The translations under genes were made by a program, and so were the position numbers. The notes beneath the pieces are model-generated. The model saw nothing but the letters and a program-made list of their open reading frames with translations, was not told the DNA's origin and searched no databases. Positions 1 to 8,736 of a stretch of 64,000 nt of DNA are shown in pieces (position 1 is the stretch's first letter; each line of letters opens with the position of its first letter). Source of the DNA: an uncultured Bacteroidota bacterium (GTDB lineage: Bacteria; Bacteroidota; Bacteroidia; Chitinophagales; Saprospiraceae); contig CALMSX010000046.1 in NCBI GenBank assembly GCA_937872515.1, forward strand, positions 1-64,000, given 5' to 3'.

Positions 1-283
1 TGTGCCACAGACCTCCGGAAGCATATGCGATGTAGAACTCATGTGCATCCAGCGGATTGACATCAATATCGGTTATTCTACCATTCATTATGGTGGGGCC
101 AATGTTGGTACAGTTCCAATTACCAGCCAGCTGCATGTTGGAAGCTTTATTTCTCCATTGATAGGCTTCATGCCGCTCTGCAGGTGAAGAAGGATTTTGC
201 ACAGATTGGGCCCTGCCTTTCACCGCCAATACAATGAGCAGGATGGTAGTCGCAATCGAAAAATAACGGAAAATTATTTTCAT
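1..283 (-). CDS. Secreted VPS10/BNR-type beta-propeller protein, N-terminal part only
   Basis: This reading frame starts at an ATG at 283 and runs leftward off the window, giving 94 codons. Residues 1-24 form a signal peptide (MKIIFRYF, a hydrophobic stretch, then GRAQS). The mature part contains NIGPTIMNGRITDIDVNPLD followed by FYIAYASGGLW. That is the typical first blade of the sortilin/VPS10-like BNR 'glycosyl hydrolase' proteins of Bacteroidota (GP-x-x-MxGRIxDIxVxPxDPxxxYxAxASGGLW). Full-length relatives are usually about 1000 residues and often end in a type IX secretion sorting domain, which cannot be checked here. The plus-strand frame at 2-187 is only its shadow. The family call is fairly secure; the substrate is unknown. 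Confidence 0.75.
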   Translation of the reverse strand, partial: MKIIFRYFSIATTILLIVLAVKGRAQSVQNPSSPAERHEAYQWRNKASNMQLAGNWNCTNIGPTIMNGRITDIDVNPLDAHEFYIAYASGGLWH

Positions 284-580
284 ATTAAATTATATATTAA
301 AGTATAAAATACAGAATAACAATGATATACATATTTTGAAACAATTAAATATGTATTTATTGATTTAGTCAAATATACGTTTATCTTTTGCATGCAGTCG
401 ACTTCACAGATGATAATATGGGCTTTTCATAATATTTTTTTTAATTGTGTGGAATTCTGTTTTTTTTCACAACCACGCTTTCCCAGTTAGCAGCTTCAAT
501 TAAAAAAAATGTTTGCTTTTGCCTTTGAAAATCAAGGGTTCAACTATTTTCACTAATTTTACGTTTCTTAAAAAAAAGGT

Positions 581-1630
581 ATGTCACGAGAGGTAAAACT
601 AGGTCTGTTAACTTTTATTACTTTGTTCGCAGCCGTGTGGGGTTACAGATTCATAAAAGGTCAAAACCTGTTTCAGCCGAGCAGAACCTATTTATGTTCA
701 TTCAATGATGTTACGGGTTTGGCTGTTTCTTCTGATGTTACCGTCAATGGCTACAAGATTGGAACTGTAACGGATATCAATATCAATCCCAATGATGTGC
801 ATACTATGGATGTAACATTCAGGGTAGATGGTAAAATCAATATCCCCAAAAATGCGCAAGCAGTAATGCGCAATGAAGGCATTGTTGGGGGAAAGACCTT
901 GTCACTCGTTTTTGAATCCATTTGTACCGGAGATGATTGTGCCCCATCTGGACACAAATTCACAAGTAAAAGCCTGGGCTTGCTCAGTTCAATGATCGAT
1001 CCGGCTGAAGTAAATGAATACATCTCCAATGCTTCTGATCAGGTAAAAGACCTGGTGAAAGAATTAGGAAAAGATGGAAATAATGGCAAAGTAGATCTGA
1101 TTGTTAGAAACCTCGAACTGACAATGGCCAATATGGCAGCACTGACCGGCAATTTTAATAAACTCATGGTTCAAAGCCAGCAGAACATGAATGGCATTCT
1201 TGCCAATATGAATAAAATTACCAAAAACCTGGCCGACAACAATGCACAAATCACGGGCCTGCTCAAAAACCTCAATACAACTTCGGGTCAATTGGCATCA
1301 GCTGATATCAGCAAGACAATGACCAAGACCAATGCCATGATTGACAATAGCAATGTAGCGGTTAAAAAACTGGAAACAACCCTTGATGCCACAACAGCCA
1401 CTATGAAAGACTTAAATACGGTCTTGGCTAAGGTCAACCAGGGAGGTGGTTCTTTGGGGGCTTTGCTCAACGACAAAAAATTGTATGAAAACCTGGAAGC
1501 GACATCCCGCAATATGTCACTCTTACTCCAGGACCTTAGATTAAACCCCAAACGTTATGTCAACGTTTCTCTGATTTCACGCAAAGACAAGCCTTACACC
1601 AAACCGGAAAACGATCCGGCAAACCAGTAG
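581..1630 (+). CDS. MCE/MlaD-family protein (lipid-binding subunit of an ABC-type lipid transporter)
   Basis: 349 residues. One N-terminal membrane anchor (about residues 6-24) is followed by an MCE domain at about 36-115 (DVTGLAVSSDVTVNGYKIG, then VMRNEGIVGGKTLSL). A long, mostly helical Asn/Thr-rich C-terminal half (about 150-320) probably forms a coiled or tube-like extension. Family knowledge: MCE proteins oligomerise in the periplasm and pass phospholipids between membranes together with an MlaE permease and an MlaF ATPase. Neither partner is adjacent here, so they must be elsewhere if they exist. The gene is monocistronic and convergent with the glycosyltransferase at 1635, with only four bases between the stops. 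The ATG at 581 is followed directly by the anchor, so the start looks right. Confidence 0.85.
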   Translation: MSREVKLGLLTFITLFAAVWGYRFIKGQNLFQPSRTYLCSFNDVTGLAVSSDVTVNGYKIGTVTDININPNDVHTMDVTFRVDGKINIPKNAQAVMRNEGIVGGKTLSLVFESICTGDDCAPSGHKFTSKSLGLLSSMIDPAEVNEYISNASDQVKDLVKELGKDGNNGKVDLIVRNLELTMANMAALTGNFNKLMVQSQQNMNGILANMNKITKNLADNNAQITGLLKNLNTTSGQLASADISKTMTKTNAMIDNSNVAVKKLETTLDATTATMKDLNTVLAKVNQGGGSLGALLNDKKLYENLEATSRNMSLLLQDLRLNPKRYVNVSLISRKDKPYTKPENDPANQ

Positions 1631-1634
1631 TCAA

Positions 1635-2789
1635 TCAGCCTTTTTTAGTTATTATTTGAAACCAATTAAAATAGTCGGATACCATTTTTTCCCAGGAAAA
1701 ATGTTGTAAGGTATATTGTTGTAAAGCTATTTTTTCCTCTTCTGTTTTGGGGTTTTTGAGGTGCTGGTTTAATTGGGCCACCCATTGTTGAACATCTCCT
1801 GAAGGCAATAAAAACCCATTTAATTGATCATGAATGGCATCCGTAATTCCTTCATGGCCGGCTGCAAAAACAACGGTTCCTGACAAAATAGCCTCCAAGG
1901 CGACCAGTCCAAATCCTTCCATATCTCCTTCAACCTTAATATTGGGCATTACAAAAGCTTCGGATAATTTTAATATCTGGATGATATCGGTAAAAGCCAT
2001 ATGCCCTGTTCTGACAAACCTTCCTGGGTATTGTTTTGCCAGCGATTTTAATGCAGGTTCATCAGTGGGGTGACCCATCATTAGAGCCAGGCTATTAACC
2101 CAGCTTGCAGGCAAAAGTTGGTGCCACCAACGAGTGCCGTAGTCTGATATAGGACCACACATTACAAAAACAACATCTTTTGGCAGTGAGGGCAATACAT
2201 TTTCAACAAACCAACTATATCCTTTTCTTTTAACCGCCCTGCCAAGACCTGATAGGATCCGGGCTTTAGGGTCAATTCCATATTTTTGAAGTAAGTCTTC
2301 TTTTGTCTGACCAGCTGTGAGTGGCTCAGCCATTTTGTGGTCTACGCCGTTGGTAATTACGATTAGTTTATTATCATTAATACCTCGTTCTGCTGCTGCT
2401 GCCCGTGTGGCCCTACTTACGCAGGCAATACCATTGAGGCGGTTAAATTTTGGAACCAAACGACTTTGGTAATAAGACAATGGAAAGACTACATCCAGTC
2501 CATGTAAGGTGGCTACCACAGGAACTTTTGTGTCTTTTTTTAACCATAGGGCAAAACTGATCATCAGCCCGTCATTGAGGTGGATAACAGAGATTCCCGG
2601 ATGGTCAGCCAGAATTTTATGGGTCCTTTTTCGCAATTCAAAAAACCACCTCCACCTGGGTTCAATCCCTTCATAAACCAATTTGTGAACCCTGGCATGT
2701 CTTTCCATGCCATTGATCAATTCAAAAGAAAATTTTTCCATTCCACCGGTGGCAGGAGGATATTTATGAGAAATGAATAAAACTTCCAT
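1635..2789 (-). CDS. Glycosyltransferase family 4 protein
   Basis: 384 residues with the GT-B fold of GT4 enzymes. The N-terminal half begins MEVLFISHKYPPATGGMEKF, with the glycine-rich acceptor loop typical of the family. The C-terminal half has the nucleotide-sugar signature EGDMEGFGLVALEAILSGT (an E-x7-E pattern) and HEGITDAIHDQLNGFLL. It is predicted to be a cytoplasmic or membrane-associated retaining glycosyltransferase; donor and acceptor cannot be read from sequence. It starts two bases after the stop of the next upstream gene (2792-3946), also a GT4, so the two are almost certainly co-transcribed and may act in sequence on one glycan or glycolipid. Confidence 0.88.
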   Translation of the reverse strand: MEVLFISHKYPPATGGMEKFSFELINGMERHARVHKLVYEGIEPRWRWFFELRKRTHKILADHPGISVIHLNDGLMISFALWLKKDTKVPVVATLHGLDVVFPLSYYQSRLVPKFNRLNGIACVSRATRAAAAERGINDNKLIVITNGVDHKMAEPLTAGQTKEDLLQKYGIDPKARILSGLGRAVKRKGYSWFVENVLPSLPKDVVFVMCGPISDYGTRWWHQLLPASWVNSLALMMGHPTDEPALKSLAKQYPGRFVRTGHMAFTDIIQILKLSEAFVMPNIKVEGDMEGFGLVALEAILSGTVVFAAGHEGITDAIHDQLNGFLLPSGDVQQWVAQLNQHLKNPKTEEEKIALQQYTLQHFSWEKMVSDYFNWFQIITKKG

Positions 2790-2791
2790 CT

Positions 2792-3946
2792 CTATGTTTT
2801 TTGACTTTGCATACCTGCAACCATTTCAAAATAACTAGCTGTCAACTGATCCCAATCCAGACTTCTGGCATATTGCAAAGCATTTTTTACAATGGTCGAT
2901 CTGAGTTGCTTATCGGTCATATATAAATTTATTCCAGCATAGAATGCATCTGCATCCCTAGGATCACATTTAATACCCGTCACATATTGATCAACCAAAT
3001 CATTGGGTCCTCCGGCATTGGCCACCACCACTGGCAAGCCCGATGCCATTGCCTCCACCACTACATTGCCATAAGTCTCCGTCTCTGAAGTGAAAAGAAA
3101 AACATCGGCACTCGCATACCATATGCTCAAGGCTTCATGATCTAGTTTTCCCAAAAACAAAGCATTTGGCATCAGTTGTTGAAGCTCTTCTCTGGCTACT
3201 CCATCACCCGCCACTACAAATAAATAGGGCCGACCCAGACCTTCGTTTTTTTCATAGATGCTTACCAGGGTTGTCAGATTTTTTTCCCAAACCAATCTGC
3301 TTGCAAACAAAACAATGGGACGGTCTAATCCGTAATCTATCTTTAAGTTATTATTTTTCTTTTCAGGAGAAAAGAGGGAAACGTTCATTCCCCTGGGCCA
3401 CAATTTCATTTTGCTGTCATCAAAGTCATAACCGACCAACTCATCCATCAAAGATTGTGAAGGAACCAAAACCAGATTACAACCATTGTAAAAAGACTTA
3501 TTCCTAGAGATTACAAACGCTTTTACAGCATCTATAAGAAATTTTGCGTCTTTGAAATAATAATCAATGTAGGAGATAAAATGGGTGTGGTAGATGGTAA
3601 TGACCGGAATTTGATTATTCCTGCCATAATCCAGAGCATACCTGCCTAAAAATGAGGGTGATGAAATATGAATGACATCGGGCTTAAAAATGAGCATGGC
3701 ATTGTTCATCTCAAAAAAGGCAAGGGCAGGTATGGCCATCTTATAATCCTCATTCTTGGGAATGTCTATGCTGGGCACCAGGTAATACTTGTATTGAAAA
3801 TCAGGGCCGGGTGCACTTCCGGTGATAAAAAAATATTCAAACCGGGAACGGTCAATTCTTTGAATAATCTGATAAATGGTGCGGGCGGCGCCATCAAAGT
3901 TTTCTATCAGCATATCCGCAAAAAATGCGACCCTTATTTTACGCAT
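2792..3946 (-). CDS. Glycosyltransferase family 4 protein, MgtA-like
   Basis: 384 residues, GT-B fold. The start MRKIRVAFFADMLIENFDGA and the conserved IYHTHFISYI resemble GDP-mannose-dependent and diacylglycerol glycosyltransferases of the MgtA/SqdX group. The donor-binding end shows TSETETYGNVVVEAMASGLP and NAGGPNDLV, the canonical GT4 E-x7-E region. It is first of a two-gene unit with the GT4 at 1635-2789. A glycolipid or envelope polysaccharide role is likely from the MgtA resemblance, but this is inference. A third, unrelated glycosyltransferase lies 73 bases upstream on the same strand, so all three could belong to one transcript. Confidence 0.87.
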   Translation of the reverse strand: MRKIRVAFFADMLIENFDGAARTIYQIIQRIDRSRFEYFFITGSAPGPDFQYKYYLVPSIDIPKNEDYKMAIPALAFFEMNNAMLIFKPDVIHISSPSFLGRYALDYGRNNQIPVITIYHTHFISYIDYYFKDAKFLIDAVKAFVISRNKSFYNGCNLVLVPSQSLMDELVGYDFDDSKMKLWPRGMNVSLFSPEKKNNNLKIDYGLDRPIVLFASRLVWEKNLTTLVSIYEKNEGLGRPYLFVVAGDGVAREELQQLMPNALFLGKLDHEALSIWYASADVFLFTSETETYGNVVVEAMASGLPVVVANAGGPNDLVDQYVTGIKCDPRDADAFYAGINLYMTDKQLRSTIVKNALQYARSLDWDQLTASYFEMVAGMQSQKT

Positions 3947-4019
3947 ATAGGTTTTCAGTTAAGAACCGCAAGTTAACCAATTACCCGGTTTTGAAATCAA
4001 TAATAGTCAGGATAATGCT

Positions 4020-5033
4020 TTAGGCAACTCGAGTCTCAATGGTACTCTTGATTTGCGCGAATGCTTTTAGAATTGTTTCTTCAATATTGTTGACTTCTTT
4101 CAGTCGTATAATCGGAGCACGGTCAAGCCAATTTTGAATCTGGAGAAAAAAATCAGGAGAATCGGCATCCGGTAAGGTTATTACCCCCATTTGGGAGAGC
4201 GCGGCACCATTACATTTCTGTTCATAGTGGTCCCTTATGGGAATACAAAGCAATTTTTTACCAAGGTAAAGAGCCTCACTGGGCGTTTCAAATCCACCAC
4301 CTGTTATCAAACCATGACAGGAAAGTAAGCTTTGGGTAAATAGGCTGTTGTGGATGGGATAAAAAATAATATTGCCTTCTCTGACAGGTTTTTTTATTCC
4401 AGCCAGAAACCAATGAAAGACAATGTCTTTATGGTAGCGAAAATGGGTTTCAATACAATGTCTTTGATAAGAGGGCAGGTAGACCGTAACATGGCCCAAA
4501 TCACAGTTTTCTCCAGCTATGATTTCATTTTTAACTACAGGTGGTAGTATAAAGTCATCATATTTCTCAAAATGAAAACCAAGATGGTGGCTCGTTTTGC
4601 AGTAGTGTTTGTAAATTAATTCTCCAACTTTACTTTTGATAGCAGGCCGGGGAGTCTTATCACTGAGAAAGCTGGCCTGGTGCCCCAGATGGATGCTCTC
4701 TTTTTTATGTATTCTGCAACTTTCTGCCGTGATAAATTCAAAATCATTGATTACTATATCATAGGATTGCACTGGCAGGTCTCTTGCCTCTTTCATAGCT
4801 CTCACAATGTTATTCTTCCAAATCATTCCACTGTAACTGAGCCCTCCACATTTTGTATAGTATAAACTAAGCCCCTTGCTTCGGAATTTTACATTGCCAT
4901 TGAGTTGAAGTGAGGCATTATTGCCCGAAAGAAATAGATCTACTGTGCCGTATTGCTCTAACTGGGGCAATAACTGCATAGCACGACTGATATGTCCATT
5001 TCCTGTAGCTTGAACAGCATATAGTATTTTCAT
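4020..5033 (-). CDS. GT28-like glycosyltransferase family protein (MJ1255/VC2487 type)
   Basis: About 337 residues. I chose the ATG at 5033 (MKILYAVQATGNGHISRAMQ) because this family begins right at that beta strand and glycine-rich NGHxxRA loop; a longer frame reaches an ATG at 5051. The C-terminal half has GLITGGGFETPSEALYLGKK and PIRDHYEQKCNGAALSQMG, which match the UDP-sugar-binding half of GT28/MurG-like enzymes (GGG-E-P-S-E-A-L; E-Q-x-x-N-A). The exact reaction is not known for this subfamily. It lies upstream of the two GT4 genes on the same strand, so a shared glycan pathway is plausible. Confidence 0.8.
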   Translation of the reverse strand: MKILYAVQATGNGHISRAMQLLPQLEQYGTVDLFLSGNNASLQLNGNVKFRSKGLSLYYTKCGGLSYSGMIWKNNIVRAMKEARDLPVQSYDIVINDFEFITAESCRIHKKESIHLGHQASFLSDKTPRPAIKSKVGELIYKHYCKTSHHLGFHFEKYDDFILPPVVKNEIIAGENCDLGHVTVYLPSYQRHCIETHFRYHKDIVFHWFLAGIKKPVREGNIIFYPIHNSLFTQSLLSCHGLITGGGFETPSEALYLGKKLLCIPIRDHYEQKCNGAALSQMGVITLPDADSPDFFLQIQNWLDRAPIIRLKEVNNIEETILKAFAQIKSTIETRVA

Positions 5034-5190
5034 CAAAACGTGTTTGGACAAAGTTCGTTGTTGAATGTTTCCCCAGTATTAAGTCAATGCCATGTTTATG
5101 TAAACTCAGTCCATAATTTTTGTGGAATTCCTTAAATGTGAATTAATATCGCATATGGATAAATAATAATATAAAGAACTGGGCTTAAAG

Positions 5191-5218
5191 TTGAAATTAC
5201 AATCAATGGGCATCTTTG
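5191..5218 (+). promoter_or_regulatory. Bacteroidota-type promoter for the EEP-family gene
   Basis: TTG at 5191-5193, a 17-base spacer, then CATCTTTG at 5211-5218 (consensus TAnnTTTG). It puts the transcription start near 5222 and excludes the TTG codon at 5216 as start, leaving the ATG at 5237. Confidence 0.65.
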
Positions 5219-5236
5219 CAACATAAATTTCAATCT

Positions 5237-6175
5237 ATGCTTGTTATATTTTTATTACTCTCTACTTTTATGAATGGTTTTAAAACAGCCCCAGATAAAA
5301 ATCTACCCAAAAAAAAGGAGTTGTGCCTGGACTATAAAAATGATTTTAAAATAACCTCTTATAATGTTTGGGGCTTGCCTGTAACGCTTCCTGGTCACGA
5401 GGACGACACAAGGTTTCCGATTATTGCGGATTCTCTTATTAAGTTATCATCAGATATTCTTTGTTTACAAGAAATATTTTCAACACAGTTCAGGCATTTA
5501 AACCTGCCCAAGTTGATGGACCAATATTACTACTTTTCTGATTACACCTGCAACCAGTCTATTGTTCCCTGGGTGCAAAGAGACTGCCATGGGGGACTGG
5601 CCACTTTTTCAAGATTTCCCATTTTAGAGGAATATTTTTTCCCTTTCCCTGACGTAGAGGGAATGCGATGGGAAGAGAAGTTAGGGGCTAAGGGTTGCCT
5701 GTTAAGCAAAATTGACTTGCCTACCGGCATGGTATGGGTAGTCAACACCCATCTCTATTCAGGGCCAACGATTAAAGATGAAACCATAAGGATGGCACAA
5801 ATTAAAATCATTGAAACTGCAATTCAAAACTTACATACCAAGCTTCCTGTAGTTTTAGCTGGCGACCTGAATATAGCCCATCCCTGTCTTGAAAATGACC
5901 TTATGGTTTTTCCAAAAATGGCTTATACCTACCTTCACCAGGAGATGAATCTTAAGGATGTTGTTGATAATTATTCTGTAGAAAACCAGTTTTACACCAT
6001 AGATCCAACAAACAATGTGTACTGTGATTCTTCAGAAGGAGCCCAAAAGCTCGATTATGTGTTTTATAAACACGGAAAATTTCGGCAATTTAGGGTCATA
6101 AACAATTGTGTAGAAATGAAAGGCGCGGCCACCCTCTCGGATCACCACGCCTTCAGTACGATTTTTAGGATATAA
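5237..6175 (+). CDS. Secreted endonuclease/exonuclease/phosphatase (EEP) family protein
   Basis: 312 residues from the ATG at 5237; the frame opens at a TTG at 5216, but that codon lies inside the promoter. Residues 1-18 (MLVIFLLLSTFMNGFKT) form a signal peptide. The EEP fold is clear: SYNVWGLP (strand 1), SSDILCLQEIF with the metal-binding Glu, VWVVNTHLYSG, VLAGDLNIAHP with the Asp/Asn pair, KLDYVFYKH, and a terminal SDHHAFSTIF with the catalytic Asp-His. Relatives include neutral sphingomyelinases, inositol phosphatases and secreted nucleases. The WGLPV motif after strand 1 is also seen in sphingomyelinase-like members, but the substrate is not certain. The gene is convergent with the transporter at 6178, with two bases between stops. 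Confidence 0.8.
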   Translation: MLVIFLLLSTFMNGFKTAPDKNLPKKKELCLDYKNDFKITSYNVWGLPVTLPGHEDDTRFPIIADSLIKLSSDILCLQEIFSTQFRHLNLPKLMDQYYYFSDYTCNQSIVPWVQRDCHGGLATFSRFPILEEYFFPFPDVEGMRWEEKLGAKGCLLSKIDLPTGMVWVVNTHLYSGPTIKDETIRMAQIKIIETAIQNLHTKLPVVLAGDLNIAHPCLENDLMVFPKMAYTYLHQEMNLKDVVDNYSVENQFYTIDPTNNVYCDSSEGAQKLDYVFYKHGKFRQFRVINNCVEMKGAATLSDHHAFSTIFRI

Positions 6176-6177
6176 AT

Positions 6178-7539
6178 TTATTCCAGTACGGCTGATTGGT
6201 CTCTGGCCTTACACTCGGTAGCCGGACACTTAGCTGCTGGTTCTTTATGTAGTTTATTATCCGCAGGCTCCCAGCCCAATGTCAGGTACAGGGCAAAGAA
6301 ACCAATGATATAGGCTACAGTTACGTGCCATCCTTCCTTAATCCACACTTTTACATTTCTGGCTTGCGGAAACTTGTTGGTAATGGCTACCCCTGCAGAA
6401 GAGCCAAACCAAATCATACTGCCTCCAAATCCTACAGAATAAGCCAGCATACCCCAATCAAAGTGTCCTTGCTCTAAACACAACTTGGTAAGAGGAATGT
6501 TGTCAAATACAGCAGATACGAAACCCAGAATAAAGGCTGTCAGCCAGGATGCGCTTGGCAAGGTTTCAACAGGCATCAGGGATGCTGCAGTAACTAAACA
6601 CAATAAAAATACAGTCCCTTTGATAGAGGCAGACACTTCATCCCATGGCATTTTTCTGAATAAGGCACCTATCAAAATGGCAATCCAAACCCCCAAAGCC
6701 GGCATGTCGTATAAAATATTGCTAAGTATGGCTCCTACCAACATGGCCACCACAATCAACAATCTAACCCAGTCTAATTTGGCATCGGGACTGGCATCAG
6801 CAATGATGCGTTGGTGATGGTCTTGCTGTTTGGAGGCGAACCAGGTAACAAAAAATAAAGCTACAATTGCCGCTACATAAGCATGTAAAACATTAAAAGC
6901 AGCTACTCCATCAATCCACATCATAGTGGTAGTAGTATCGCCGACTATGCTTCCCGAACCTCCTGCATTACTGGCCGCTACCAGCGCAGCAATATAGCCA
7001 GGATGCACTTTCCCCTGAAAAACGACCAGGGCAATGGTTCCTCCAATCATGGCTGCAGCTATGTTGTCAAGAAACGAAGAAATCACGAATACAAAAATTA
7101 GAAGCACAGCCGGACCTTTCCAATCATTGGGTAAGTAATTGGGTATAAGATCAGGTACCCCTGATTCTTCAAAAACTTTTGCCAAAATTCCAAATCCCAG
7201 CAACAAACCTAAAAGATTGACGATAACGCCCCATTCACCCTGACGTAAACTTTTGTCACTCAGTTGAGCAACCAGAGAGTTCTCACCAAAAAAATGGTGG
7301 GCAAAAGCATAGTCGGGAACAAAAATCAGTTTATAGAGCACAATAGCTGTCAAACCGGCTATTGCCACCCAAAATGTGTGTTCGTGAAAAAGGGCTACCG
7401 CTATCAGGGTAAGTCCAAAGAGTATAAACTCCAGTCGAATCCCGGCCAAAGAAAGGCCTTCCGTGCTACCAGCCATTAATAACAGTGGCGAAAGCAGTGC
7501 CATAACCAGTAGGATGGGCACATATAGTTTTGGTTTCAT
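6178..7539 (-). CDS. NhaD/ArsB-like ion transporter (IT superfamily antiporter)
   Basis: 453 residues with about 11-12 membrane segments. The first segment begins KLYVPILLVMALLSPLLLM. Conserved IT-superfamily features are the two re-entrant regions: SSFLDNIAAAMIGGTIAL with GGSGSIVGDTTTTMMW in the first half, and FDNIPLTKLCLEQG with GFGGSMIWFGSSAGV in the second. DN-I-P/A and GD-T-x-T are typical of NhaD Na+/H+ antiporters, so sodium or proton exchange is likelier than anion uptake, although citrate/arsenite permeases share the fold. The C-terminal tail of about 35 residues is charged and contains two cysteines (AAKCPATECKA), which is unusual. Transcribed alone. Confidence 0.75.
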   Translation of the reverse strand: MKPKLYVPILLVMALLSPLLLMAGSTEGLSLAGIRLEFILFGLTLIAVALFHEHTFWVAIAGLTAIVLYKLIFVPDYAFAHHFFGENSLVAQLSDKSLRQGEWGVIVNLLGLLLGFGILAKVFEESGVPDLIPNYLPNDWKGPAVLLIFVFVISSFLDNIAAAMIGGTIALVVFQGKVHPGYIAALVAASNAGGSGSIVGDTTTTMMWIDGVAAFNVLHAYVAAIVALFFVTWFASKQQDHHQRIIADASPDAKLDWVRLLIVVAMLVGAILSNILYDMPALGVWIAILIGALFRKMPWDEVSASIKGTVFLLCLVTAASLMPVETLPSASWLTAFILGFVSAVFDNIPLTKLCLEQGHFDWGMLAYSVGFGGSMIWFGSSAGVAITNKFPQARNVKVWIKEGWHVTVAYIIGFFALYLTLGWEPADNKLHKEPAAKCPATECKARDQSAVLE

Positions 7540-7576
7540 TGGTTTTGTTTAGTTGATGAAATGAGTGATCACTGTT

Positions 7577-8041
7577 TTACCCGATGTGTTGTTTAAGCAG
7601 GCTTTGCCAATCGTTGGCGATCATCAATTCACTGCTTACCTGAGCATCGAATTCTGCATCAAATATAGGAACAATCATAGCTTTATTATCTACCAATTGC
7701 AGATGCAATGAAACACTCGTCAACTGACTTAAATCAGGGTTAGACCCTGCATTTGTTTGAAAACTCTTCTTAACTTCGCAGCCCTTTAGAGAGCTGAGCC
7801 CCACCTTGTGAAAGGAATTGCCATTGAGCTCAGATTGAAAACAAAAATATCCATTCCTTTTGTCTAAGCCCATAGCGCCATGATTCCAAAATTCTGTTTT
7901 TTCTGGGTGCACTCCATCTTCTTTTGCTGCCTTCAGAAAAAGTGCCTTGGCTTTTCTTTTGGCCTTGCCGCTGAAGTAAATGTAAATAAATGGAGAGATG
8001 CTTAATATAATGATTAAGGTGTTTATGATAATAGATGACAT
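7577..8041 (-). CDS. Membrane-anchored protein of unknown function
   Basis: 154 residues from the ATG at 8041. A longer frame to 8119 adds 26 residues that precede the membrane segment and look non-coding. One N-terminal transmembrane helix (MSSIIINTLIIILSISPFIYIYF) is followed by a basic patch (GKAKRKAKALFLKAAKEDG) and a soluble cytoplasmic domain of about 120 residues containing WNHGAMGLDKRNGYFCF. I do not recognise a named domain; the pattern recalls small uncharacterised Bacteroidota proteins with a single N-terminal anchor. It is near, but not tightly coupled to, the transporter gene downstream (37 bases). Confidence 0.6.
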   Translation of the reverse strand: MSSIIINTLIIILSISPFIYIYFSGKAKRKAKALFLKAAKEDGVHPEKTEFWNHGAMGLDKRNGYFCFQSELNGNSFHKVGLSSLKGCEVKKSFQTNAGSNPDLSQLTSVSLHLQLVDNKAMIVPIFDAEFDAQVSSELMIANDWQSLLKQHIG

Positions 8042-8160
8042 TTGTATTTGATTTTGTATTAAAAAATAATAATAGGGTCTGACATTTGAATGGGATTCAA
8101 AATCAAACCGATACGACACCGTATAAGAAATTGCCGTATTAACTTTTTAAATACAAAATA

Positions 8161-8523
8161 TTACCAATGGCTGTGAAATGGAAATAAGACTCGCCGTATA
8201 TTCTGGCTTACAATGGCGGAACCTTCCGCATACTTTTCATATCTGAGGTTATCGGTCTCTGCTAAATTACAAGTAAAAAGCAGCTTATTAAAGCTAAGAA
8301 AGGCAAGAGCGCTTGGTACATGATCGGTTCTTACCTGGTCAAGGTGGATCGATTTTACATCTTTTTCCAGAATAGCCTTTAGGCTAAGAGTGTCGCTCTT
8401 AACCCATTCTGCATTGTTGTACTTTTGGTCCTGGTTAAATTCAATTTTGGGTCCCCCCAACAGCGAAGCTGCAAAGATGAAAAAGGAAAGTAGAATTGAT
8501 ATGATTTGTTTTTTCTGCCTCAA
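8161..8523 (-). CDS. Small secreted protein of unknown function
   Basis: 120 residues. An N-terminal hydrophobic segment after MRQKKQ looks like a signal peptide ending near LLGG. The remainder has no motif I recognise; it contains one Cys (LLFTCNLAE) and ends in an aromatic/His tail (FPFHSHW). Codon use resembles the neighbours and the start is a clean ATG. The gene stands alone between the unknown membrane protein and the etf operon. Real-gene status is supported mainly by the signal peptide and the absence of a better frame. Confidence 0.5.
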   Translation of the reverse strand: MRQKKQIISILLSFFIFAASLLGGPKIEFNQDQKYNNAEWVKSDTLSLKAILEKDVKSIHLDQVRTDHVPSALAFLSFNKLLFTCNLAETDNLRYEKYAEGSAIVSQNIRRVLFPFHSHW

Positions 8524-8693
8524 ATCAGATGTCTTTTCTTTTGAAGACTGTGCGAAGTTAATAATTTTTTAAAGAAGTATGAACCTGAATTATATCATTT
8601 AATGTGGCTAACAATCGACTTTGCAAAATTGGGTAACGATTTGTTGCCCTTCTTAATACTTTCAACAGGCAATCCATCAAAAAATAGGTGATA

Positions 8694-8730
8694 AAAAAAC
8701 ACCCCTTTTGAAGTAAAAGGGGCGTTTTTT
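8694..8730 (-). terminator. Rho-independent terminator after etfA
   Basis: Inverted repeat: seven-base A-rich arm, one mismatch, CCCCTTTT, loop GAAGT, AAAAGGGG, then GTTTTTT. On the minus strand it forms a G+C-rich hairpin followed by a run of T just past the etfA stop. The flanking A and T runs make it potentially bidirectional. Confidence 0.85.
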
Positions 8731-8736
8731 ATAATG

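Noticed and set aside
2..187. Plus-strand 61-codon frame at the left edge
   Set aside because: It lies opposite the clear VPS10/BNR protein on the minus strand (signal peptide plus GP-x-x-MxGRIxDI motif), so it is a shadow.
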